A stretch of 64,000 nucleotides of DNA, taken from NCBI GenBank assembly GCA_044228435.1, contig JBGAUW010000002.1, forward strand, positions 62,001 to 126,000, written 5' to 3'. How positions within the stretch are numbered: position 1 is the stretch's first letter; each line of letters starts with the position of its first letter. Below, in pieces: positions 35,513-44,500 of the stretch. The notes under the pieces were generated by a model. It had not been told where the DNA came from and did not search any database. It saw only the letters and a program-made list of their open reading frames with translations. Source of the DNA: Bog-950 sp044228435 (GTDB lineage: Bacteria > Bacteroidota > Bacteroidia > Chitinophagales > LD1). The translations under genes were made by a program, and so were the position numbers.

Positions 35513-37432
35513 CTATATCCCCGTAACCACCAACTCCGTTCTGCGGTTCTTCGCCTTACCCTCGGCAGTAGTATTTGCCGCTACCGGCTTGCTGCTGGCA
35601 TAGCCCTTATAAGTAATCCGCTCCGCTTCTACCTTTTTAGCTACCAGGTATTCGTATACACTTTTGGCCCGGTTCTCCGATAAAGTTTTATTTGCATCAT
35701 CGCTACCCGTGTTATCGGTATGGCCGCCTATCTCTATTTTTAGTGTAGGGTTTTTAGCCATCAGTTTAACCACCATTTCCAGCTCTGCATTGCTCTCTTC
35801 TTTTAAACTATACTTATCGCTTTCGTAAAATATATTGTTCAGCACAATGGCCTCACCCACTTTAATTTTTTGCAGCGGCACATTTACCTCTACCGGTATA
35901 CCTTCTTTAACTTCTTTAAGCGATATGTTGTGCGACCAAAACAAATAGCCATCCTTCATTACCTCTACCGCATAGTTTTTGCCGGCTGGTAATGATGATA
36001 AAAAGTTTCCCTTCAGTTTATCGCTGCTAAAAGTGGCATATAGTTTAGCCGTTTCCAGGTCGTATACCTGTAAAGTGCTCTGCACCGGTTCGCGGGTTTC
36101 GTTGTCATACACAATACCTTTTACGTACGAAGTAAACGCCGGGCGAATACCATCCGGCATATCAAATGTGTAGATATCCATTCCGCCCTTGCTATCTTTT
36201 TGCTCGCTGGCGTAATAGGCTTTCTGTCCGTCGGCAGTAATAAAAATACCCAGTTCATCGCCCGAGGTATTGATTGGGTAACCCAGGTTAAGCGGCTTAC
36301 CCCAGGTGCCATCGGCCTGGCGGCGGCTTACATACACATCTAAATTACCCATGCCGGCATGCCCGCGCGAGCTAAAGTAAAGACTGTTGCCATCGGGGTG
36401 TATAAACGGCCTGAACTCATCATACATCGTATTTACATTCATGCCCAGGTTTTCGGGCTGGCCCCAGCGCCCGTCGGCACCCAAATGGCTTACCCATATA
36501 TCGGTGCCGCCTAAACCGGTGGCACGTATACCGGCATAGTAAAGGTCTTTACCATCTGCGCTTATGCAGGGCTGTGTTTCGTAGCCCGGTGTGTTAACCG
36601 GCGGGCCAATGTTGTTGGCGCGCTCCCAAAGGTCACCCACCTTACGGGTCATATAAATATCGGCACTGCCCAGGCCATCGGGCCGGTCGGCACTGGTAAA
36701 AAACAGGTATTTACCGCTTGGCGAAATATTTTGAGCGCCCTCTATATATTGCTCGGTATTAATGGCCTGGCTTACGCTGGTAGCTGCTGCAAACCCGGCG
36801 CTGGTGTTTATGCTTACGTAAATATCCTCATCCTGAAAACGCCCCTGCCCGTAGTGGCTGGTAAAATAAAGCGCATTGCCATCCACGGTTAAGGAGGGCA
36901 TACTTTCATCGGCCGTTGTATTTACCCCCCCGCCTACGTTTACCGGTTTAAAATCTACCGGGTGCTTCATGGCATCTATAGCAAAGTCGCAATCTTTCAC
37001 ATTCTTTTCGGAAAGCATGCGGGGCTGTGCGGGTAACTTGGGTTGGGCTAAATAGGCTGTAAAGGCTGTTTTAGCTTTGCCATAGTCTGCAACTGCCAAA
37101 TAACATAACCCCAGGTTAAAATCCACATCGGCCATATAATCGGCCTGCAGCAGTTTTACTTTTTCAAGCGCCTTAATGGCCGTAGGATAATCTTTTAAAA
37201 CCTGCGCATGCAGCTCGGCAATTTTCATCCATGCATCTATAAAATTATCTTTCTCTTTTACAGCCAGGTGCAAAAACGAATCGGCTGCTGCGTAATGCAT
37301 CATCACCATGTTATTATCGCCGCGGGTAAAATACTCGGCGGCTTTGCCTTTGGCAGTCTCGCGGGTAGTAACCTGCGCAAACGTGCATACCGAAAACAAA
37401 ACAGCGGCTAACAGGGTGAGTGGTTTGTTCAT
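35513..37432 (-). CDS. TPR-PD40-OmpA family protein, orphan
   Basis: The 639-residue envelope protein has a signal peptide (LLAAVLFSVCTFAQ), TPR helices (~residues 30-140), PD40 propeller repeats (~165-410; LYFTSHYGQGRFQDEDIYV, LFFTSADRPDGLGSADIYM, LYYAGIRATGLGGTDIWV, LYFSSRGHAGMGNLDVYV), a carboxypeptidase-regulatory-like domain (~415-500), and a C-terminal OmpA domain (~525-639; NNIFYESDKYSLKEES, GGHTDNTGSDDANKTLSENRAKSVYEYL, NRRTELVV). The architecture is the same as the protein at 7157-9229, but no PorP/SprF or cargo gene is adjacent. It probably links an outer-membrane complex to peptidoglycan. Confidence 0.9.
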   Translation of the reverse strand: MNKPLTLLAAVLFSVCTFAQVTTRETAKGKAAEYFTRGDNNMVMMHYAAADSFLHLAVKEKDNFIDAWMKIAELHAQVLKDYPTAIKALEKVKLLQADYMADVDFNLGLCYLAVADYGKAKTAFTAYLAQPKLPAQPRMLSEKNVKDCDFAIDAMKHPVDFKPVNVGGGVNTTADESMPSLTVDGNALYFTSHYGQGRFQDEDIYVSINTSAGFAAATSVSQAINTEQYIEGAQNISPSGKYLFFTSADRPDGLGSADIYMTRKVGDLWERANNIGPPVNTPGYETQPCISADGKDLYYAGIRATGLGGTDIWVSHLGADGRWGQPENLGMNVNTMYDEFRPFIHPDGNSLYFSSRGHAGMGNLDVYVSRRQADGTWGKPLNLGYPINTSGDELGIFITADGQKAYYASEQKDSKGGMDIYTFDMPDGIRPAFTSYVKGIVYDNETREPVQSTLQVYDLETAKLYATFSSDKLKGNFLSSLPAGKNYAVEVMKDGYLFWSHNISLKEVKEGIPVEVNVPLQKIKVGEAIVLNNIFYESDKYSLKEESNAELEMVVKLMAKNPTLKIEIGGHTDNTGSDDANKTLSENRAKSVYEYLVAKKVEAERITYKGYASSKPVAANTTAEGKAKNRRTELVVTGI

Positions 37433-37524
37433 TTTGTGTTTTACTTTATATAGGTATTACTTAAATCTTAAAATTAAAAAGTCTTTAACATCCCCTCACA
37501 AATAAGCTTCATCCGGTATTCTTT

Positions 37525-37595
37525 CTCCTCCTTCGCTGCTACCGCAGCGGGTTTCAAGGAGGAGTGGCCGAACAAAGTGAGGCCGAGGTGGTCTG
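37525..37595. repeat. REP-like palindromic intergenic element
   Basis: CTCCTCCTT (37525-37533) pairs with AAGGAGGAG (37556-37564). Between them GCTGC (37535-37539) pairs with GCAGC (37544-37548) across a 4-nt loop. A GC-rich tail with two GAGGCCGAGGTGG-like blocks follows. It sits between the OmpA/PD40 start and the queE stop, both leftward. No T-tract is present. The layout suggests a dispersed repeat rather than a terminator. Confidence 0.55.
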
Positions 37596-37600
37596 TTTCC

Positions 37601-38224
37601 CTACGGCACATTTAAATACTTATGCATTTGCAACGATATTTCCCATTGCTGGTTTTGCTTTACGTAATCAATCAATAAGGGTATAATATCTTCTGCCTCG
37701 TTCCACTCGGGCTGCAAAAACAATTTACAATCGCGGCTAACCTTTGCAGCATAATCCTCGGCAAAACGCAAATCGTTGCGGTGCGCCACTACTACCTTCA
37801 ATTCGTGTGCGGCGCTAAGGCACTCCTGCAAAGGTAGCTTATAGCGCTTTGGCGAAATGCATATCCAATCCAGCTCGCCGCTAAGCGGGTGGCTGCCGCT
37901 GGTTTCAATATGCGTTCTTACACCCTTGCTTTTAAGCGCGCTGGTTAATAAATTCAGGTTGTGCATTAGAGGTTCGCCGCCCGTTATAACGCAAATTTTA
38001 GCGCCGCTGGTTAACACCTCTTCAGCTAAATCGTTAACGGAAATAAGCGGGTGCAGGCTGGCATCCCAACTCTCTTTTACATCGCACCAGGGGCAACCCA
38101 CATCGCAGCCCCCAAGGCGCACAAAATACGAGGCCCGGCCCTGAAAAAATCCTTCTCCCTGTATGGTGTAAAAGTGCTCCATTACAGGTAAAAAGGCAGC
38201 ATCTGGTTTCGTATCTTTCACCAC
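37601..38224 (-). CDS. queE: QueE, 7-carboxy-7-deazaguanine synthase
   Basis: This radical-SAM enzyme makes the 7-deazaguanine core for queuosine and related modified bases. The ~207-residue sequence has the TIQGEGFFQGRASYFVRLGGC start, the cluster motif CDVGCPWC (Cx3Cx2C), VITGGEPLMH and a C-terminal LQPEWN and LSLQMHK-type segment. The Bacteroidota-type N-terminus (VKDTKPDAAFLPVMEHFYTIQGEG) points to GTG at 38224 or 38221. A start at 38275 would add a 17-residue hydrophobic extension not expected for a cytosolic enzyme. No other que gene is adjacent. Confidence 0.88.
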   Translation of the reverse strand: MVKDTKPDAAFLPVMEHFYTIQGEGFFQGRASYFVRLGGCDVGCPWCDVKESWDASLHPLISVNDLAEEVLTSGAKICVITGGEPLMHNLNLLTSALKSKGVRTHIETSGSHPLSGELDWICISPKRYKLPLQECLSAAHELKVVVAHRNDLRFAEDYAAKVSRDCKLFLQPEWNEAEDIIPLLIDYVKQNQQWEISLQMHKYLNVP

Positions 38225-38550
38225 GGTGCAAATTGAAAATAAATTGCCTAACAGGCAGGCAAGTAATATCAACACCGCCGGGGGCCTGAATTTTATTCAG
38301 TACATCTGTTTAACAGTTAAGTTGAATAGTGCACCCGCAGCCTGTTAAACTTCTTCAGAGATTCAAACTACCTCCGCAGATGTCTGCCATTACGTTTCAG
38401 AATGGCGGTTCTGCGGTAAGCTAGCCCTAAAACATTTGAGCTGCAGAGAACCGGGGCGAAGACACTGCAGGGGCGTGCTATAAACAAAAAAGATTGCCCG
38501 TTTTGCGGGCAACCTTTTTAAAATTAATCCATGTATTCTTAATGCTGTTC
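38225..38550. other. gene-free spacer upstream of queE with a structured stem
   Basis: The ~260 nt before the terminator contain no credible gene. A two-part stem is visible: CCGCAGA (38374-38380) pairs with TCTGCGG (38410-38416), and inside it GCCATT (38386-38391) pairs with AATGGC (38401-38406) around a 9-nt loop. It lies ~150 nt upstream of queE on the coding strand of that leftward gene. I compared it by eye with preQ1 riboswitch layouts and saw no match. Confidence 0.5.
38486..38519. terminator. intrinsic terminator of the collagen-like gene
   Basis: AAAAAGATTGCCCG-ttttg-CGGGCAACCTTTTT forms a stem with one wobble pair. It carries an A-run on the left (U-run of the leftward transcript) and a T-run on the right. 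It lies 32 bp after the stop of the collagen-like gene. Confidence 0.88.
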
Positions 38551-41500
38551 CTATTCCTTATCCGGCTCAGCAAGCTTTTCGGGGCTAGGTTCAGGCATTT
38601 TGGTAAGCGGTATAGGTTTATACTCACCGCGGAAGAAGATACCCTTCTCTTTAGGCTGACCGTATAAATCCGGGCGTATATACTTACCTACCTCATAGTC
38701 GCGCTTAGGCACTTCCACTTGTCTGTTTTCGGGGTATTGCTGCAGGTAAGGGTCATTTCGCTCGGCATATACATACCACGAAATTTTCATACCCGCATTA
38801 CCACCTGCCACCTTAAACTTGCCATCGGCATCAACTTCTTGTTTAACATACAGGTTAGCCATAGCGCCTATTGGTGTAAGTACGTAGCTAAACTCCTTAT
38901 TTACCGAATGGAAGTAAGAAGGTAACTGCACCACCGCCTCGCCCGAAGCATCGAGCACCACATTGCCTCGGTAAACATTTAGCACCTCCGGCGATTCGAT
39001 AGAGAAATGACGAAGAATTTTGTTCTCAGGGTCCAGCGGATGGTCGATAGCAAAAGTTTTTGTACCCGAAGCTCCCAGATTGCCATTTGCGAATACCCCA
39101 TAACGTAAACCTTCCCCATATACCCCGTAACCGAAGCCCGATGATGGAACCGATTTACCGTATACGCCTATAGCATCGTTAGAACTGGTGGTATTAAACT
39201 CTCCATATACACCAACTGTATTATTACTGCTTAAACTGGCTAAAAACACCCCGCCCCGCGTACTGCTTGATTGACCCAATACAGCTGCGGCCAATGTACC
39301 AAGATCGGTAGAAGATTGTGAAAACTGACCAATAGGCTGCGTTGAGGTAGCCGATGAGTTTTGCACATTAAGCACCACCGCGTCACCCACATGCGAAAGA
39401 GCTAATGCATTTGCAATAGAACTTGTGTTAGTGAGGGATATTGATTGGCCAATAGCAAGACCCGAGTGCGCGATAGAAATACCAACACCTGAAGAAGCAG
39501 TATTGTTCAAATACATATCAATTCCATAGCCCGAAGGTCCACTTTTAGTTATTTCAATAGCATCGGCAGTATTACTTGTATTAGTACTAAGAATAACAAT
39601 ACCCGGACTACCATTGCCCAATGGATCTAACCGCAATAGAGGACTGCTTCCAGAGCCAGAAGTATTTTTAATATACACAACAGGTAAAGTTGCTGTGGCC
39701 AATGTATTTTGAAACTGCGCTCCATACCCGTTAGCCTGGGCTACTCCCCAAATCCCAGTCCCACCTGCACCGGCATAACCGGCTACGCCTCTGCCAGCAA
39801 CTGTAATTCCACTTAATACATCCGAGGCGCTAACTGGTGCCAGAGCCCCAACAACCACATTACCTGCCGACATTACACGCATCCTTTCGGTGTTGTTACT
39901 TCTTACTACAAAGTCAACAGCATCGGCGGTTCCAACAAAGTTAGTAGAGGCTACAGTTCCCGTATTACCTGTTAAGCCCCAGGCATTACCACCACCTACG
40001 CCGGTAGGGCCGGTTGCTCCCACTGAGCCGGTAGGGCCCGTTACCCCTGTGCCCGTAGCGCCGGTAGCGCCGGTTGAACCTGTACTTCCGGTAACCCCTG
40101 TGGCGCCTGTGGCCCCGGTAGTACCCACACCGGTTGCCCCTGTGGCGCCGGTGGCACCTGTGCTTCCGGTTGCTCCGGTTGCGCCTGTATTTCCGGTAGC
40201 GCCGGTTGTACCAACGCCCGTTGCGCCCGTTGAACCTGTGTTGCCCGTTGCTCCGGTTAAGCCTGTGTTACCAGTTATGCCCGTTACGCCCGTGGCGCCG
40301 GTAGCGCCCGTCGAACCTGTTGATCCTGTATTGCCCGTTGCGCCGGTTGAGCCTGTGTTACCAGTTATGCCCGTTACGCCAGTAGCGCCGGTAGCGCCCG
40401 TCGAGCCAGTGGAACCTGTATTGCCCGTTGCGCCTGTTGAGCCAGTATTTCCGGTAATGCCTGTTACGCCCGTTGCACCAGTAGCGCCCGTCGAGCCAGT
40501 GGAGCCTGTGTTGCCCGTTGCTCCGGTTGAGCCTGTGTTACCAGTTATGCCCGTTACGCCAGTAGCGCCGGTAGCACCTGTTGAGCCAGTAGATCCTGTA
40601 TTGCCCGTTGCGCCTGTTGAGCCTGTGTTACCAGTTACGCCCGTTACGCCAGTAGCGCCGGTAGCACCCGTTGAGCCAGTAGATCCTGTATTGCCCGTTG
40701 CTCCGGTTGAGCCTGTGTTACCACTAATGCCCGTTGAGCCCGTTGCACCAGTAGCGCCCGTCGAGCCAGTTGAACCTGTATTGCCTGTTGCACCGGTTGA
40801 GCCTGTGTTACCACTAATGCCCGTTGAGCCTGTTGCACCAGTAGCGCCCGTCGAGCCAGTGGAACCTGTGTTGCCCGTTGCGCCGGTCGAGCCTGTGTTA
40901 CCAGTTATGCCCGTTACGCCAGTAGCGCCGGTAGCGCCCGTCGAGCCAGTGGAACCTGTATTGCCGGTTGCACCGGTTACGCCTGTGTTACCTGTAATGC
41001 CCGTTACACCAGTAGCGCCGGTAGCACCTGTTGAGCCCGTAGAACCTGTATTGCCGGTTGCTCCGGTTGAGCCTGTATTACCTGTTGAGCCAGTTGCGCC
41101 AACTCCGGTTGCCCCGGTTGAACCGGTTGCTCCTGTATTGCCTACCGGACCAGTATCGCCAGTAGCACCGGTTGCTCCAAAACCAGTTGCACCTGTACTA
41201 CCTGTGGCGCCCGTTGAACCTGTATTGCCCGTAGCACCGGTCGAGCCTGTATTACCAGTTACGCCCGTTACGCCAGTAGCGCCGGTGGCACCCATTGAGC
41301 CAGTAGATCCTGTATTGCCGGTTGCTCCGGTTGAGCCTGTGTTACCAGTTATGCCCGTTACGCCAGTGGCGCCGGTAGCGCCCGTTGAGCCAGTAGATCC
41401 TGTATTGCCGGTTGCTCCGGTCGAGCCTGTATTACCAGTTACGCCCGTTACGCCAGTAGCGCCGGTGACACCCGTTGAACCTGTTGATCCTGTATTGCCG

Positions 41501-44500
41501 GTTGCTCCGGTTGAGCCTGTATTTCCCGTTGAGCCTGTTGCGCCAACTCCGGTTGCCCCGGTTGAACCGGTAGCCCCTGTATTGCCTACCGGACCAGTAT
41601 CACCAGTAGCACCGGTTGCTCCAAAACCAGTGGCACCTGTACTACCTGTAGCGCCCGTTGAACCTGTATTGCCCGTAGCACCGGTTGAGCCTGTATTGCC
41701 TACTGGACCAGTATCGCCAGTAGCACCGGTTGCTCCAAAACCAGTTACACCTGTACTACCTGTGGCGCCCGTTGAACCTGTATTGCCCGTAGCACCGGTT
41801 GCGCCTGTTGAACCAGTTGCGCCAGTATTGCCTGTGCTTCCTGTGTTTCCTGTTGCTCCGGTTGCACCCGTGTTGCCAGTTACTCCAGTATTGCCTGTTG
41901 CTCCGGTTACGCCTGTATTTCCTGTTGAGCCTGTTGCTCCTGTGTTTCCAGTCGAGCCAGTAACTCCTGTGTTTCCTGTTGCGCCGGTTGCCCCCGTGTT
42001 GCCAGTTACTCCAGTATTGCCTGTTGCTCCAGTTACACCTGTATTTCCCGTAACACCGGTGGCGCCGGTTGAACCAGTTGCGCCGGTATCACCTGTGCTG
42101 CCTGTGTTTCCTGTTGAGCCAGTAGCTCCCGTGTTTCCAGTCGCACCAGTAGTGCCAGTTACTCCAGTGTTGCCTGTTGCTCCGGTTACGCCAGTATTTC
42201 CCGTAACACCCGTGGCGCCGGTTGAACCAGTTGACCCGGTATCACCTGTGCTGCCTGTGTTTCCTGTTGAGCCAGTAGCTCCCGTGTTTCCAGTCGCACC
42301 GGTATTACCGGTTACTCCTGTGCTGCCTGTATTTCCTGTTGCTCCTGTGTTTCCCGTAACGCCCGTGGCGCCGGTTGAACCGGTTGCGCCGGTATCACCA
42401 GTGCTGCCTGTGTTTCCTGTTGGGCCTGTAACTCCTGTGTTTCCAGTTGCTCCGGTTACGCCTGTATTTCCTGTAACACCCGTGGCGCCGGTTGAACCAG
42501 TTGCGCCCGTGGCACCGGTATTACCGGTTACTCCTGTGCTGCCTGTATTTCCTGTTGCTCCTGTGTTTCCCGTAACGCCCGTGGCGCCGGTTGAACCGGT
42601 TGCGCCAGTATCACCTGTGCTGCCTGTGTTTCCTGTTGAGCCTGTTGCTCCCGTGTTTCCAGTCGAGCCAGTAGCTCCCGTGTTTCCCGTCGCACCCGTA
42701 TTACCAGTTACTCCTGTGCTGCCTGTATTTCCTGTTGAGCCTGTTGCTCCTGTGTTTCCAGTCGAGCCAGTAACTCCTGTGTTTCCTGTTGCGCCAGTTA
42801 CGCCAGTGTTTCCAGTCGCACCCGTATTGCCTGTTGCTCCGGTATTTCCCGTAACACCGGTAGCGCCTGTTGAACCAGTTGCGCCGGTATCACCTGTACT
42901 GCCTGTATTTCCTGTTGAGCCTGTTGCTCCCGTGTTTCCTGTTGAACCGGTCGCGCCAGTGTTTCCAGTCACACCCGTATTGCCTGTTGCTCCGGTTACA
43001 CCGGTATTTCCCGTAACACCCGTGGCGCCGGTTGAACCAGTTGCGCCGGTATCACCTGTAGCTCCTGTATTTCCTGTTGAGCCGGTTGCTCCCGTATTTC
43101 CAGTCGAGCCAGTAACTCCTGTGTTTCCGGTTGCGCCGGTTGCACCCGTGTTTCCTGTATTGCCGGTTGCTCCGGTTACGCCTGTATTTCCTGTAACACC
43201 CGTGGCGCCGGTTGAACCAGTTGCGCCGGTATCACCTGTGCTTCCTGTGTTTCCTGTTGCGCCAGTAGCTCCCGTGTTTCCAGTCGCACCAGTAGTGCCA
43301 GTTACTCCCGTGTTGCCTGTTGCTCCTGTTACGCCGGTATTTCCCGTGACGCCGGTTGAACCGGTATCACCTGTGCCACCTGTGTTTCCTGTTGAGCCTG
43401 TTGCGCCCGTGTTTCCAGTCGAGCCAGTAACTCCTGTGTTTCCAGTTGCTCCGGTTAAGCCTGTATTTCCCGTAACACCCGTGGCGCCTGTTGAACCGGT
43501 TGCGCCGGTATCACCTGTGCTACCAGTATTCCCTGTTGAGCCTGTTGCGCCCGTGTTTCCAGTCGCACCAGTATTACCAGTTACTCCTGTGTTGCCGGTT
43601 GCGCCGGTTGAACCGGTTGCGCCGGTATCACCCGTGTTTCCTGTATTGCCGGTTGCTCCGGTTACACCTGTATTTCCTGTTACACCGGTGGCGCCTGTTG
43701 AACCAGTTGCGCCGGTATCACCTGTGCTGCCTGTGTTTCCTGTTGAGCCTGTTGCTCCTGTGTTTCCCGTAACGCCCGTGGCGCCGGTTGAACCGGTTGC
43801 GCCAGTATCACCTGTGCTGCCTGTATTTCCTGTGGCACCGGTATTTCCTGTTAAGCCTGTTGCTCCCGTGTTTCCAGTTGCGCCAGTATCACCAGTTACT
43901 CCAGCATTGCCGGTTGCTCCGGTTACGCCTGTATTTCCCGTAACACCCGTGGCGCCTGTTGAACCAGTTGCGCCGGTATCACCTGTACTGCCTGTGTTTC
44001 CTGTTGAGCCCGTAGCACCCGTATCACCAGTTGCCCCAGTGTTGCCAGTTGCTCCAACTGCACCAGTATCGCCAGTAGGGCCAGTTGATCCTGTTGCACC
44101 CGTGCTTCCCGTAGCGCCTGCGTCACCTGTAGCTCCCGTATTTCCTGTGTTACCTATAGGGCCAGTATCACCCGTGTTTCCCGTTGCGCCGGTGTCGCCT
44201 GTATTTCCCGTTGCCCCTGTGTTACCAGTTGCCCCAACAGCACCAGTGTCGCCTGTGCTACCAGTAGGGCCGGTATCACCGGTGTTACCAGTTGCTCCTG
44301 CCGCGCCAGTATCGCCGGTTGGGCCAGTTACGCCGGTATTTCCTGTGTCTCCGGTAGGGCCCGTGCTACCTATTGCGCCAGTAGTTCCAGCGGGGCCTGT
44401 ATCTCCTGTTGCGCCATTTAATCCTTGGGGGCCTTGCAAACCTTGTAAGCCGGTAGCACCAATTGGCCCCTGGGCACCTGTTGGCCCGGTATTGCCCGCA

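Noticed and set aside
38225..38485. preQ1 or cobalamin riboswitch upstream of queE.
   Set aside because: I could not find the conserved aptamer layouts by eye; a covariance search is needed to settle it.
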